From contig NZ_JACVOK010000002.1 in assembly GCF_018882465.1 (NCBI RefSeq), positions 1 to 64,000 of the forward strand: DNA of 64,000 bases. Reading direction: 5' to 3'. Source of the DNA: Polynucleobacter sp. 73C-SIWE (GTDB lineage: Bacteria > Pseudomonadota > Gammaproteobacteria > Burkholderiales > Burkholderiaceae). The translations under genes and the position numbers were made by a program. Within the stretch, counting starts at the first letter, position 1. Each line of letters begins with the position of its first letter. Shown here one piece after another: positions 7,451 to 16,785 of this stretch. The notes beneath the pieces are model-generated. The model ran no database searches. It was not told the DNA's origin and saw only the letters and a list, made by a program, of their open reading frames with translations.

Positions 7451-8454
7451 ATGCGCCAAATGTCCCAAAAGAAATCACAATTCAATTTGCACAATTGAAA
7501 AAAGAGGCTGCAATTGAACCTGATAAGGTTCACACCGGCGAAATCAAAAAAGAGACTCAGATCATTGCCATTTATGGCAAGGGCGGAATTGGTAAGAGTT
7601 TTACGCTTGCCAACTTATCCTACATGATGGCTCAACAGGGCAAGAAAGTACTGCTCATTGGTTGCGACCCAAAAAGCGACACCACCTCATTACTCTTTGG
7701 TGGAAAAGCCTGCCCAACCATTATTGAGACCTCCTCTAAAAAGAAATTGGCTGGAGAAGAAGTCAAGATTGGGGATGTTTGCTTTAAGCGAGATGGCGTG
7801 TATGCCATGGAGCTTGGTGGCCCAGAAGTGGGTAGGGGCTGTGGTGGTCGCGGAATCATCCACGGTTTTGAAACCTTAGAAAAACTAGGCTTCCATGATT
7901 GGGGCTTTGATTATGTCTTGCTCGACTTCTTGGGTGACGTAGTCTGCGGCGGCTTTGGATTACCTATCGCCAGAGATATGTGTCAAAAGGTGATTGTCGT
8001 AGCTAGTAACGACCTGCAATCCTTATATGTTGCTAATAACGTTTGCTCTGCAGTCGAATATTTCCGCAAATTGGGCGGCAATGTGGGTGTAGCAGGTATG
8101 GTCATCAATAGAGATGACGGAACTGGTGAGGCAACAGCCTTTGCAGAGCAAGTTGGTATTCCAGTCCTTTCGGTGATCCCTGCAAATGATGACATTCGCA
8201 GAAAGAGTGCTAGCTATGAAATTATTGGCAAGCCTGATTCTCAGTGGGGACCTCTTTTCGAAGGTTTAGCAAGCAATGTTGCTGCGGCACCGCCTGTTAG
8301 ACCTAAGCCAATGACTCCAGATGACTTACTGGGTTTATTTGCAGCTAATCAAGTCGGTAGAGATGTGGTTCTTGAGCCTGCAACGATTTTTGACATGGTT
8401 GGCAAAAATGAAGTCATTAAGCCAACCCTCGAAGTGATTTACGACAAAGCGTAA
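7447..8454 (+). CDS. bchX: Chlorophyllide a reductase iron protein subunit X
   Basis: Nitrogenase-like ATP-dependent reductase component that delivers electrons to BchYZ for reduction of the C7=C8 bond of chlorophyllide a. P-loop YGKGGIGKS at about 43-51, then the IGCDPKSDTTSLLFGG block. Conserved Cys ligands of the intersubunit [4Fe-4S] cluster lie in GRGCGGRG and [10 protein letters not shown] chose the ATG at 7447 (335 aa) because it overlaps the bchC stop as ATGA. GKSFT, rather than BchL's GKSTT, separates it from bchL at 30621. Confidence 0.95.
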   Translation: MNAPNVPKEITIQFAQLKKEAAIEPDKVHTGEIKKETQIIAIYGKGGIGKSFTLANLSYMMAQQGKKVLLIGCDPKSDTTSLLFGGKACPTIIETSSKKKLAGEEVKIGDVCFKRDGVYAMELGGPEVGRGCGGRGIIHGFETLEKLGFHDWGFDYVLLDFLGDVVCGGFGLPIARDMCQKVIVVASNDLQSLYVANNVCSAVEYFRKLGGNVGVAGMVINRDDGTGEATAFAEQVGIPVLSVIPANDDIRRKSASYEIIGKPDSQWGPLFEGLASNVAAAPPVRPKPMTPDDLLGLFAANQVGRDVVLEPATIFDMVGKNEVIKPTLEVIYDKA

Positions 8455-8468
8455 AGAGCGAACTCATC

Positions 8469-9992
8469 GTGAAATCCAATAAAGTCATCCCGATACAAGA
8501 CCAGACAAACAATACGTCTGGGATTTCCTGCCACTCGGGGGCGGAGGATTTATTAGCGGCCGCTAAATCAGCCAATAAGAGTGAAATCTTAGGTCAGTAC
8601 GCCAAAGACTATCCAAAAGGCCCACATGATCAGCCGCAAAGTATGTGCCCAGCATTTGGATCACTGCGCGTTGGCTTGAGAATGCGTCGGACAGCAACAA
8701 TCCTTTCGGGATCTGCCTGTTGCGTATACGGTTTGACCTTTACTTCTCATTTTTATGGTGCGCGCCGAAGTGTTGGCTATGTACCATTTAACTCCGAGTC
8801 ATTGGTTACCGGAAAACTCTTCGAAGATATTCGAGATGCGGTATACAAGGAAGCGAATCCAGAGCTTTATGACGCGATTGTCATCATCAATCTATGTGTT
8901 CCAACTGCTAGTGGAGTTCCATTACAGCTATTACCTAAAGAAATTAATGGCGTACGCATTATCGGCATCGATGTTCCTGGCTTCGGTGTGCCAACCCATG
9001 CAGAAGCAAAAGATGTTTTAGCAAGTGCCATGTTGCGCTATGCCCGTACAGAAATTGAAAGCGGCCCAGTTTCTGCGCCACGCAATGGAGTTTCGGATAA
9101 GCCTACCATCACTCTGTTAGGTGAGATGTTCCCAGTTGATCCAATCAGTATCGGCATGATGTTAGAGCCAATGGATTTAGCAGTTGGTCCTGTAGTGCCA
9201 ACTAGAGAATGGCGTGAACTCTATCAAGCCATGGATTCCAAAGTAGTAGCTGCAATACATCCTTTCTATACCGCTAGCATTCGTGAGTTTGAAAGTGCTG
9301 GTCGCGCAATCGTCGGATCGGCACCAATTGGATATGAAGGTACAGCGCAATGGCTCGAGAATATCGGAGCTGCCTCTGGTGTAAGCGCAGCAAAAATCGG
9401 GAATGCAAAAGACAAGTTTTTACCAATGATCCAAGCAGCGCTCAAGGCAAAGCCGATCAAAGGTAGGATCACTCTTAGTGGCTACGAAGGTTCAGAGTTA
9501 TTGGTAGCCCGTTTATTAGTTGAGAGTGGTGCAGATGTTCGTTATGTTGGTAGCGCATGTCCAAAAACAGTTTGGAGTAGTAGCGACTTAGATTGGTTAG
9601 AGCAGCATGGTGTGCATGTAGAGTATCGCGCCTCTCTTGAGCAAGATCTTGCTGCTATGAAAGAGTTTGAGCCAGATCTAGTGATCGGTACAACCCCGGT
9701 TGTACAAAAGGCTAAAGAATTGGCAATTCCTTCTCTGTATTTCACAAACTTGATTTCTGCAAGACCATTAATGGGCGCAGCTGGTGCTGGCTCATTAGCT
9801 CAAGTAATCAATGCTGCCTTAGCAAATCAAAATCGCTTTGATGCGATGAACTCATTCTTTGAAGGTGTTGGTAAAGATCATGCAACGGGTGTTTGGGAGT
9901 CTGTGCCCGTTGATCGTCCTGAATTTAAAGCGGATGTAAGGCGTCGCATGGAAAAAGCGAAGGCCAAGCAAAAAGCTGAGGAGATGGGCTAA
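8469..9992 (+). CDS. bchY: Chlorophyllide a reductase subunit Y
   Basis: Catalytic-component subunit forming the BchYZ heterotetramer that carries the [4Fe-4S] cluster and binds chlorophyllide a. It resembles NifD/BchN. Conserved cysteines occur in the [11 protein letters not shown] (about residue 60), SACCVYG and NLCVPTASG regions. 507 residues. The GTG start at 8469 follows bchX by 14 nt with no strong ribosome site, so translation may depend on coupling. The stop overlaps the bchZ start (TAATG). Confidence 0.94.
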   Translation: MKSNKVIPIQDQTNNTSGISCHSGAEDLLAAAKSANKSEILGQYAKDYPKGPHDQPQSMCPAFGSLRVGLRMRRTATILSGSACCVYGLTFTSHFYGARRSVGYVPFNSESLVTGKLFEDIRDAVYKEANPELYDAIVIINLCVPTASGVPLQLLPKEINGVRIIGIDVPGFGVPTHAEAKDVLASAMLRYARTEIESGPVSAPRNGVSDKPTITLLGEMFPVDPISIGMMLEPMDLAVGPVVPTREWRELYQAMDSKVVAAIHPFYTASIREFESAGRAIVGSAPIGYEGTAQWLENIGAASGVSAAKIGNAKDKFLPMIQAALKAKPIKGRITLSGYEGSELLVARLLVESGADVRYVGSACPKTVWSSSDLDWLEQHGVHVEYRASLEQDLAAMKEFEPDLVIGTTPVVQKAKELAIPSLYFTNLISARPLMGAAGAGSLAQVINAALANQNRFDAMNSFFEGVGKDHATGVWESVPVDRPEFKADVRRRMEKAKAKQKAEEMG

Positions 9993-11449
9993 TGCTAGTT
10001 CTTGATCACGATCGCGCTGGCGGCTATTGGGGCGCAGTATATGTTTTCACTGCTGTGAAGGGTTTGCAGGTCGTGATTGACGGCCCTGTTGGCTGCGAAA
10101 ACTTACCTGTGACATCCGTATTGCATTACACCGATGCTTTACCTCCCCATGAGCTTCCTATCGTAGTAACAGGTTTAGCTGAGGAGCAGTTAGGTAGAGA
10201 GGGCACAGAAGAGTCAATGAAGCGTGCCCATAAAGTATTGGATCCGGATTTGCCTGCGGTAGTAGTCACAGGATCGATCGCTGAAATGATTGGCGGCGGC
10301 GTGACTCCAGAGGGCACAGGGATTAAGCGCTTCTTACCAAGAACAATTGATGAAGACCAGTGGCAATGCGCAAACCGTGCCATGAATTGGTTATGGACAG
10401 AGTACGGTCTTAAAAAAATCCCAGAACGTAAAAGAGTTGCCGGCGAAAAGCCGAGAGTCAATATTATTGGCCCTTGCTATGGCAGCTTTAACTTATACAG
10501 TGACTTAGCCGAAATACGACGCTTGATTGAGGGCATCGGCGCAGAAGTCAATATGGTATTCCCGCTTGGATCTCATCTTGCCGATGTTCCCAAGCTAGCT
10601 GATGCCGATGTCAATGTTTGTATGTATCGCGAATATGGACGTTTACTTTGTGAAACTTTAGAGCGCCCTTATCTACAAGCCCCAATTGGTATGCAATCCA
10701 CAACGGCTTTCTTGAGAAAGTTGGGCGAGCTCTGTGAACTCGATGTAGATGAGTTTATTGAAAAAGAAAAACACACCACACTCAAGCCTATTTGGGATTT
10801 GTGGCGCTCTGTTACTCAAGACTTTTTTGGTACCGCCAGTTTTGCTATTGTTGCTAATGAAACCTATACCCGAGGAATTCGAAATTTCTTAGAAGAGGAG
10901 ATGGGACTTCCTTGTAATTTCGCAGTTCCTAGAATGCCAGGCAATAAAACGAATAATGTTGAGATTCGTGAGCTAGTGCAGAAGAAAACACCGCTAGTGA
11001 TGTTTGGAAGTTATAACGAGCGAATGTATGGCAGTGAAATCGGCGCACGTTTCTCCTACATTCCTGCTTCATTCCCTGGGGCAATTATTCGTAGACATAC
11101 CGGCACCCCCTTCATGGGCTATGCAGGTTCCGTCTACTTGATCCAAGAAGTTTGTAACTCTCTGTTTGATGCCTTATTCAATATTCTCCCGCTAGGCTCT
11201 GAGATGGATAAGGTTGATAAAACGCCTGCCAAAGTACAGAGCTCAATTAAGACAATGCCTTGGGAGCAAGAAGCGCAAGCTCTGCTCAATAAGTTAATTA
11301 GTAATCAACCTGTACTTACTCAAATCTCTGCGGCGAAAAGAATGCGAGATGAGGCAGAGCTTGAGGCACGCAAACAGAATATCGAAAGAGTCACAGTAGA
11401 TTGTGTGCAGAAGTCATCGTTCTCCATTACAGCGGGAGAGGTTGTATGA
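9992..11449 (+). CDS. bchZ: Chlorophyllide a reductase subunit Z
   Basis: Second catalytic-component subunit of chlorophyllide a reductase, the NifK/BchB-like partner of BchY. The N-terminal [15 protein letters not shown] block and the following [16 protein letters not shown] block with its conserved Cys are diagnostic. 485 residues. It starts inside the bchY stop and is followed by a 123-bp region leading to pufB, the usual bchCXYZ-puf superoperon junction. Confidence 0.95.
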   Translation: MLVLDHDRAGGYWGAVYVFTAVKGLQVVIDGPVGCENLPVTSVLHYTDALPPHELPIVVTGLAEEQLGREGTEESMKRAHKVLDPDLPAVVVTGSIAEMIGGGVTPEGTGIKRFLPRTIDEDQWQCANRAMNWLWTEYGLKKIPERKRVAGEKPRVNIIGPCYGSFNLYSDLAEIRRLIEGIGAEVNMVFPLGSHLADVPKLADADVNVCMYREYGRLLCETLERPYLQAPIGMQSTTAFLRKLGELCELDVDEFIEKEKHTTLKPIWDLWRSVTQDFFGTASFAIVANETYTRGIRNFLEEEMGLPCNFAVPRMPGNKTNNVEIRELVQKKTPLVMFGSYNERMYGSEIGARFSYIPASFPGAIIRRHTGTPFMGYAGSVYLIQEVCNSLFDALFNILPLGSEMDKVDKTPAKVQSSIKTMPWEQEAQALLNKLISNQPVLTQISAAKRMRDEAELEARKQNIERVTVDCVQKSSFSITAGEVV

Positions 11450-11580
11450 GCTCAGCACAAAGAAATTACCCTGACCAAGGGTTAAACCAATATGACTTTT
11501 CCAGGTCATATCCTCAAATCTACAGGGGTGATGTAGAAAAGACCGCAAGGTCAGTTTCAAGGAGTTGTCATCATGAGTGA
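11446..11580 (+). CDS. Possible small ORF bridging bchZ and pufB (44 aa, doubtful)
   Basis: The ATG at 11446 overlaps the bchZ stop (ATGA), and the frame stays open for 44 codons, ending 8 nt inside pufB. The product is polar ([12 protein letters not shown] start, SRSCHHE end) and has no membrane span. It sits where some purple bacteria carry pufQ, but it does not look like PufQ. The stretch is also full of inverted repeats, so it may be an untranslated leader. I keep it only as a candidate. Confidence 0.2.
   Translation: MSSAQRNYPDQGLNQYDFSRSYPQIYRGDVEKTARSVSRSCHHE
11466..11552 (+). promoter_or_regulatory. Structured region upstream of pufB (three inverted repeats)
   Basis: Three potential RNA hairpins occur in under 90 nt: ACCCT-N5-AGGGT (11468-11482), ATATGAC-N8-GTCATAT (11490-11511) and GACC-GCAA-GGTC (11541-11552), the last with a GNRA-type loop. 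TTACCCTGA at 11466-11474 is the reverse complement of the recurring TCAGGGTAA element. Likely roles are puf mRNA stabilisation, processing or a promoter region; none is proven. No TGT-N12-ACA box is present. Confidence 0.45.
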
Positions 11581-11719
11581 AAACAGATCTATATCTGGGC
11601 TTACCGATGCAGAGGCTCAAGAATTCCATGCATTTTATGTGCAAGGTCTTTTAGGGTTTGTTGCTATCGCAGTCGTCGCGCACATACTTGTATGGGCATG
11701 GCGTCCATGGTTCTTTTGA
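11573..11719 (+). CDS. pufB: Light-harvesting complex 1 beta polypeptide
   Basis: 48-residue LH1 beta chain: a polar N-terminus ([17 protein letters not shown]), one transmembrane helix (about 25-43) with the bacteriochlorophyll-ligand His in [13 protein letters not shown], and a short C-terminus ending PWFF. It forms the LH1 ring with PufA around the reaction centre. The ribosome site AAGGAG at 11559-11564 is 8 nt before the ATG. Another small membrane ORF separates it from pufA, which is unusual. Confidence 0.95.
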   Translation: MSENRSISGLTDAEAQEFHAFYVQGLLGFVAIAVVAHILVWAWRPWFF

Positions 11720-11768
11720 TGCAGTAGTAAGTACATAGTAAATAGCGCAGCTAAAAGGAGTAGTGAAT

Positions 11769-11990
11769 ATGAAGACCAATACAGATTTAATCAATAAAAA
11801 TGATTTTCAGGACACCATGTCCTTCAAGTTCATTTTCTTAGTTAGTTATGTGGTGATCTTTATCGTTGCCCTCATTTTGGTTGTGTTGCCTTCCTCTCAG
11901 AAAAGTTGGTTATTTTCTGAATCTGACGGTGCATCATTTTTAAAGTCAGTTGAGTCAGGTGTTTACAGCTTTATGTCTTACTTAAATTAG
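11769..11990 (+). CDS. Small single-span membrane protein between pufB and pufA (73 aa, unrecognised)
   Basis: A 73-residue ORF lying between pufB and pufA, which are normally adjacent. The ATG at 11769 is 8 nt after AAGGAG (11755-11760); a GTG at 11763 is too close to it. The layout is a polar N-terminus of about 20 residues, one long hydrophobic helix ([20 protein letters not shown], about 22-42), then a polar tail with [16 protein letters not shown] near the end. It lacks the His and Trp pattern of LH1 alpha or beta chains. PufQ and PufX are also small single-span proteins of puf operons, but I see no convincing match to either. A role in LH1 or reaction-centre assembly is inferred from position. 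Confidence 0.8.
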   Translation: MKTNTDLINKNDFQDTMSFKFIFLVSYVVIFIVALILVVLPSSQKSWLFSESDGASFLKSVESGVYSFMSYLN

Positions 11991-12000
11991 GAGAAATATT

Positions 12001-12177
12001 ATGTGGAGAGTATGGAAGTTATACGACCCGTTACGTGCGATGGTTGCACAGGGCGTTTTTCTTTTTGCTTTGGCGGCCATGATTCATCTCATTTTATTGA
12101 GCACAGTTCAATACAAATGGTTGGATGGAATGAGTCAAGAGCAGTACAAAGCAGCAATCTCAGCAGCGAAGAAGTAA
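12001..12177 (+). CDS. pufA: Light-harvesting complex 1 alpha polypeptide
   Basis: 58-residue LH1 alpha chain. The [21 protein letters not shown]-terminus is typical. One transmembrane helix (about 14-36) carries the conserved His of [11 protein letters not shown] that ligates bacteriochlorophyll, followed by QYKWLDG at the periplasmic side. An AGGAG ribosome site lies 7 nt before the ATG. It is followed by a strong stem-loop before pufL. Confidence 0.95.
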   Translation: MWRVWKLYDPLRAMVAQGVFLFALAAMIHLILLSTVQYKWLDGMSQEQYKAAISAAKK

Positions 12178-12191
12178 TTAGAAGTGAAAAC

Positions 12192-12227
12192 CGTAGACGA
12201 ATATCTAGAAATAGCCATTCGTCTACG
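12192..12227 (+). other. pufA-pufL intercistronic stem-loop
   Basis: Perfect 11-bp arms CGTAGACGAAT (12192-12202) and ATTCGTCTACG (12217-12227) with a 14-nt loop. A smaller hairpin, TGAGAA-aaa-TTCTCA, follows at 12244-12258. In Rhodobacter a hairpin at this place protects the pufBA segment from 3' decay and gives excess LH1 over reaction-centre mRNA. The same role is inferred here. Confidence 0.75.
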
Positions 12228-12276
12228 TACGATTAATTTATTTTGAGAAAAATTCTCATTATGTTAGGAGCACAAA

Positions 12277-13101
12277 ATGGCCATGCTCAACTTTGAAAAG
12301 AAATACCGCGTTCGCGGTGGAACCCTCATTGGTGGAGATCTTTTTGATTTCTGGGTAGGTCCTTTTTATGTTGGATTTTTTGGTGTAACAACCATATTTT
12401 TCGCATTCTTAGGTACCGCGATGATTTTATGGGGTACTTCTCAGATGGGGGTGTGGAATATCTGGCAAATCAATATTGCTCCGCCAGACCTTAAATATGG
12501 ACTTGGTGTAGCGCCATTAATGGAGGGCGGATTGTGGCAACTCATCACCATCTGTGCCTTAGGTGCTTTTGGATCCTGGGCGATGCGCGAGGTAGAGATC
12601 TCGCGCAAACTGGGCATGGGCTTACATGTACCCGCTGCTTTTAGTATGGCGATCTTTGCTTACTTCACTCTAGTGGTCATCAGACCCATTTTGATGGGTG
12701 CATGGCATTTTGGTTTTCCGTATGGAATCCTAAGTCACTTAGATTGGGTGTCGAATACTGGTTATCAGTATCTACACTTTCATTACAACCCTGCACATAT
12801 GATTGCAGTGACATTGTTCTTTACAACAACACTGGCGCTGTCATTGCATGGCGCATTGATTTTGTCATCAACCAATCCACAACCTGGACATACAGTTAGA
12901 ACACCAGAGCACGAAGACACATTCTTTAGAGATATTGTGGGTTACTCCGTTGGAACCTTGGGTATCCATCGCTTAGGTTTATTTCTAGCTCTAGCAGCAG
13001 TATTTTGGAGCGCAGTATGTATCGTCATTAGCGGACCATTTTGGACTAAAGGATGGCCGGAGTGGTGGACATGGTGGTTGAATTTACCAATCTGGGGATA
13101 G
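12277..13101 (+). CDS. pufL: Photosynthetic reaction centre L subunit
   Basis: Core membrane subunit of the type 2 reaction centre, with five transmembrane helices. It binds the special pair, accessory bacteriochlorophyll, bacteriopheophytin, QB and the non-heme iron together with PufM. 274 residues, normal length. The N-terminal [28 protein letters not shown] block is diagnostic; iron and bacteriochlorophyll His residues lie in the HFHYNPAHM and LHGALI regions. A GGAG ribosome site is upstream. Confidence 0.98.
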   Translation: MAMLNFEKKYRVRGGTLIGGDLFDFWVGPFYVGFFGVTTIFFAFLGTAMILWGTSQMGVWNIWQINIAPPDLKYGLGVAPLMEGGLWQLITICALGAFGSWAMREVEISRKLGMGLHVPAAFSMAIFAYFTLVVIRPILMGAWHFGFPYGILSHLDWVSNTGYQYLHFHYNPAHMIAVTLFFTTTLALSLHGALILSSTNPQPGHTVRTPEHEDTFFRDIVGYSVGTLGIHRLGLFLALAAVFWSAVCIVISGPFWTKGWPEWWTWWLNLPIWG

Positions 13102-13132
13102 TTTTAGCTCAATTGAAAATGCGGAGAGCATG

Positions 13133-14131
13133 ATGGAATATCAAAACCTATTTACACAAACGCAAGTAACCGGCCCCGCTAGTCATGGCGTTCCTATTAA
13201 CGCATACGATATGCGTGAAAGAACTAAAACCATTGGCTTTAGTCATCTCATGGGACGACTAGGTAATGCGCAACTAGGCCCAATCTACCTTGGGCGTCTT
13301 GGTGTCGCATCATTGATGTTTGGTATGACTGCCTTTTTCATTATTGGCATGAATATGCTGGCGCAAGTGAACTGGAATCCACTGCAGTTTGTTAAAAAAC
13401 TATTCTGGTTATCTCTTGATGCACCAGCACCTAAATATGGGCTGACATTTCCGCCATTGAATGAAGGTGGCTGGTGGTTAATTGTGGGCTTATTCACCAC
13501 AATATCCATTATGTTGTGGTGGTTGCGTACCTTCCGTAGGGCGCAAGCATTGGGAATGGGTACCCACGTACCTTGGGCATTTGCTTCTGCCATTTGGTTG
13601 TTTCTAGTGCTAGGCTTATTCCGTCCAGTATTGATGGGAAGCTGGAGCGAAGGCGTTCCTTTTGGAATTTTCTCTCACCTAGATTGGACATCTGCTTTGT
13701 CCATTCGTTATGGAAATCTGTTTTACAACCCATTTCACATGCTCTCAATCGTTTTCCTCTATGGTTCAGTGCTGTTGTTTGCAATGCACGGTGCAACCAT
13801 TCTTGCGGTAAGCCGCTTTGGTGGTGAACGAGAGATTGAACAGATTGTTGATCGCGGAACCGCATCTGAAAGAGCTGCGTTGTTCTGGAGATGGACGATG
13901 GGCTTTAATGCAACCATGGAATCTATCCATCGTTGGGCTTGGTGGTTTGCAGTCTTAACTCCATTAACTGGCGGTATTGGAATCTTGTTAACCGGTACGG
14001 TAGTGGAGAACTGGTATTTATGGGGAGTGAAACATAATATTGCTCCTGCCTATCCAGCGATTTATGGGACTGTAGCTGACCCAGCCTTAAAAGCACCGGC
14101 AGCCCCAGTAGCTAAAGGGGACAAAAAATGA
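13133..14131 (+). CDS. pufM: Photosynthetic reaction centre M subunit
   Basis: Second core subunit of the reaction centre; binds QA and half of the special pair. Five helices, and the [12 protein letters not shown] and [20 protein letters not shown] blocks carry the ligand His residues and the iron-site Glu. The second of two tandem ATGs (13133) fits the GGAG at 13123-13126 better than the first (13130). 332 residues, with an Ala/Pro-rich C-terminal tail after the last helix. It overlaps pufC by 4 nt (ATGA). Confidence 0.98.
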   Translation: MEYQNLFTQTQVTGPASHGVPINAYDMRERTKTIGFSHLMGRLGNAQLGPIYLGRLGVASLMFGMTAFFIIGMNMLAQVNWNPLQFVKKLFWLSLDAPAPKYGLTFPPLNEGGWWLIVGLFTTISIMLWWLRTFRRAQALGMGTHVPWAFASAIWLFLVLGLFRPVLMGSWSEGVPFGIFSHLDWTSALSIRYGNLFYNPFHMLSIVFLYGSVLLFAMHGATILAVSRFGGEREIEQIVDRGTASERAALFWRWTMGFNATMESIHRWAWWFAVLTPLTGGIGILLTGTVVENWYLWGVKHNIAPAYPAIYGTVADPALKAPAAPVAKGDKK

Positions 14132-15171
14132 AAAATTTGACTCAAAAAATTTCGATTGCATTGAGTATCTTTGCAATGGTGACATTGACGGCCTGCGAAA
14201 GACCGCCGATAGACGCAAAGCAAACAGGCTATCGTGGAACCGGCATGGATCAAATCAATAATCCACGTACTGATGAACAGCTGGCCAAGATCAATGAGAT
14301 GCCAGCCGCACTACCTTCATCGCCGGATGGTCCAAAGGCGGGCGCGGTCTATAAGAATGTAAAGGTCTTGAATAATCTGAGTGCTGCTCAATTTAGTACC
14401 TTTATGGTTTCAATGACTGCTTGGGTTGCGCCTAATGAGGGCTGTGCTTACTGTCATAACGTCCAAAATTTTGCTGATGACTCGCTTTACACCAAAAATG
14501 TTGCTAGAAGAATGATTCAGATGAATCAGGCGATCAATGGTAATTGGGGTGATCACGTTAAGACTACCGGAGTAACCTGCTACACCTGTCACCGCGGCAA
14601 TAATGTTCCGCAAAACGTTTGGTTTAATCCTGTTGAAAAACGGGGTGGCAATATGCTGGGTAATGCCAATGGTCAAAACGATCCGCAAAAAACAAATGGC
14701 TATTCTTCATTGCCGAATCAACCCTTCGCCAGTTACTTTGTAGCCAATGCTGGCGCAGCTCGCATCATTGGGGATACTGCATTGCCTACAGGTAATAAAG
14801 GCTCCCTGCAAAGCACCGAGAATATTTATGGTGTGATGTCACATATGTCCCATTCGCTGGGGGTAAATTGCACCTATTGCCATAACAGTCGTGCATTTAA
14901 TAGTTGGGAGGAGAGTACTCCACAGCGTATTCAGGCTTGGCAAGGAATTCAGATGCTGAAAGATGTCAATACGACCTTTATTAGTCCTTTGGCCTCCATA
15001 TCGCCTGCGCACCGGAAGGGCCCTGATGGAGATGTTGGCAAAGCAAACTGTGCAACTTGTCACCAGGGAGTTAATAAACCACTATTAGGCAAGAGTATGT
15101 TGCCAGATTATCCATTCTTGGCTCCAAGTAATAACAAGCCAAAAGATGGCAATCAACTTGCTAAGAACTAA
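14128..15171 (+). CDS. pufC: Reaction-centre tetraheme cytochrome c subunit
   Basis: Periplasmic electron donor to the photo-oxidised special pair. A lipoprotein signal peptide ends in LTAC (Cys23), giving a lipid anchor. Four heme-binding CxxCH motifs lie at residues 106-110, 151-155, 248-252 and 308-312. Met residues on helices ahead of the motifs (for example MSHMSHS before heme 3) are likely axial ligands. 347 residues. Last gene of the puf operon, followed by a stem-loop. Confidence 0.97.
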   Translation: MKNLTQKISIALSIFAMVTLTACERPPIDAKQTGYRGTGMDQINNPRTDEQLAKINEMPAALPSSPDGPKAGAVYKNVKVLNNLSAAQFSTFMVSMTAWVAPNEGCAYCHNVQNFADDSLYTKNVARRMIQMNQAINGNWGDHVKTTGVTCYTCHRGNNVPQNVWFNPVEKRGGNMLGNANGQNDPQKTNGYSSLPNQPFASYFVANAGAARIIGDTALPTGNKGSLQSTENIYGVMSHMSHSLGVNCTYCHNSRAFNSWEESTPQRIQAWQGIQMLKDVNTTFISPLASISPAHRKGPDGDVGKANCATCHQGVNKPLLGKSMLPDYPFLAPSNNKPKDGNQLAKN

Positions 15172-15176
15172 TGACC

Positions 15177-15211
15177 AAATCCCCATCAATCAATCTGATC
15201 GATGGGGATTT
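15177..15211 (+). terminator. Stem-loop terminator after pufC
   Basis: Perfect 11-bp arms AAATCCCCATC (15177-15187) and GATGGGGATTT (15201-15211) with a 13-nt loop. The U-tract is short and interrupted, so read-through into crtI is possible. It could also protect the 3' end of puf mRNA. Confidence 0.65.
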
Positions 15212-15228
15212 AATTTAAAGGGTGCTTG

Positions 15229-16785
15229 ATGGACCAAAAGGTCGATCACTTTAAGATTCCAGAAAATGTAGTGGCGTATAGCCACGTCAATAATTCTGAG
15301 CGCGCTTTGGTGATTGGCGCAGGATTTGGCGGCCTTGCAGTAGCTATTCGATTGGCACTCAAAGGATATGATGTTCAGGTCCTTGAAAGACTTGGTAGCG
15401 CAGGTGGGCGCGCATATGTTCATCGTCGACATGGTTTTACATTCGATGCGGGTCCAACCATCATTACTGCACCATTCTTATTAGAAGAACTATGGGATAT
15501 GTGCGGCAAAAAGATGTCGGATGATGTTGACCTTCGGGCAATGGATCCTTTTTACCAAATTCGTTTTGCTGATGGACGTATTTTTAACTACACCGGCGAC
15601 TTGGAGCGCATGAAAGTAGAAGTCGCTAAATTTAGTCCCAAAGATCTACCGGGCTATCTACGATTTTTAGATGAAGCTGAGAGTTGTTACAAGCTGGCCT
15701 TTGAAGACCTAGGCGACGTTGCATTTGATAATGTTCAGGACTTGGTAAAAGCCATGCCTAATCTCATTAAGATGCGCGCTTGGAAGAGTTTGTATAGCGT
15801 GGTAGCAAAGTATATTAAAGACCCGCAATTACGTGAAGTAATGAGTTTTCATCCTCTATTGATTGGCGGAAATCCTTTTTCTGTCAGCTCTGCTTATGCA
15901 CTGATTAACTCTCTAGAGCGTAAATGGGGGGTTCATTCCGCCATGGGTGGGACGGGCTCCATCATTAAAGGAATGGTTGGTTTATTAAACGGCTTAGGCG
16001 TAAGCATCCGTTATGCAAGTACCGTCAAGAAAATCAATATTGTTGACAATAAAGTTACCGGCGTGACTTTGGAAAATGGCGACGTTTTATACGCTAATAA
16101 AGTGGTTTCCAACGCTGATACCGCTTGGACCTATAAAAATCTCATTGATCCAGAGTATCGTAAAGTGTGGACAGATAAAAAAATTGAAAACGGTAAGTAC
16201 TCAATGAGTTTATTTGTTTGGTACTTCGGGACTAAAAAGCAATATCCTCAAGTGCCGCACCATATGATGCTATTGGGTGAACGCTATAAAGAGCTATTAG
16301 AGGATATCTTTAAGCGCCATCATTTAGCTAAAGACTTTAGTCTTTATTTACATCGTCCTACTGCTACAGACCCCAGTTTGGCTCCAGAAGGTTGCGATAC
16401 TTTCTACGTCTTGTCACCGGTGCCACATTTAGATAGCGGAACTGATTGGCGCGAAGAGGCTGAATCATATAGAAAAGCGATTGCCAAGATGTTAGGCGAA
16501 ACTGTTTTACCTGGCTTAGAAGAAAATCTGGTGGAGTCATTTGTGATGACACCACAAGACTTTCAGGATCGATTACTTTCATATAAAGGTGCTGCGTTTG
16601 GCCTTGAGCCACTCTTGACGCAGAGCGCTTGGTTCAGGCCCCATAATCGCAGCGAAGATATTGAAGGCCTCTATATGGTTGGTGCAAGTACGCATCCAGG
16701 CGCTGGCATTCCGGGAGTCTTGTCCTCTGCAAAAGCACTAGATTCACTCATTACCCCAGCAAAAATGGTATCCAATCATGCTTGA
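15229..16785 (+). CDS. crtI: Phytoene desaturase
   Basis: FAD-dependent desaturase converting phytoene to neurosporene or lycopene. The dinucleotide-binding GAGFGG is at about 30-35, the ERLGSAGGRAYVHRRHGFTFDAGPT block follows, and the C-terminal GASTHPGAGIPGVLSSAK signature is present. I chose the ATG at 15229, 6 nt after AAAGGG, over the TTG at 15226; this gives 518 residues. The N-terminus before the FAD fold is about 20 residues longer than in many CrtI proteins. It overlaps crtB by 8 nt. Confidence 0.94.
   Translation: MDQKVDHFKIPENVVAYSHVNNSERALVIGAGFGGLAVAIRLALKGYDVQVLERLGSAGGRAYVHRRHGFTFDAGPTIITAPFLLEELWDMCGKKMSDDVDLRAMDPFYQIRFADGRIFNYTGDLERMKVEVAKFSPKDLPGYLRFLDEAESCYKLAFEDLGDVAFDNVQDLVKAMPNLIKMRAWKSLYSVVAKYIKDPQLREVMSFHPLLIGGNPFSVSSAYALINSLERKWGVHSAMGGTGSIIKGMVGLLNGLGVSIRYASTVKKINIVDNKVTGVTLENGDVLYANKVVSNADTAWTYKNLIDPEYRKVWTDKKIENGKYSMSLFVWYFGTKKQYPQVPHHMMLLGERYKELLEDIFKRHHLAKDFSLYLHRPTATDPSLAPEGCDTFYVLSPVPHLDSGTDWREEAESYRKAIAKMLGETVLPGLEENLVESFVMTPQDFQDRLLSYKGAAFGLEPLLTQSAWFRPHNRSEDIEGLYMVGASTHPGAGIPGVLSSAKALDSLITPAKMVSNHA

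Noticed and set aside
11769..11990. Naming the pufB-pufA intervening ORF pufQ or pufX
   Set aside because: Size and single helix fit either, and the tail pattern is faintly PufX-like, but position is wrong for both (PufQ precedes pufB, PufX follows pufM) and no diagnostic motif is clear.
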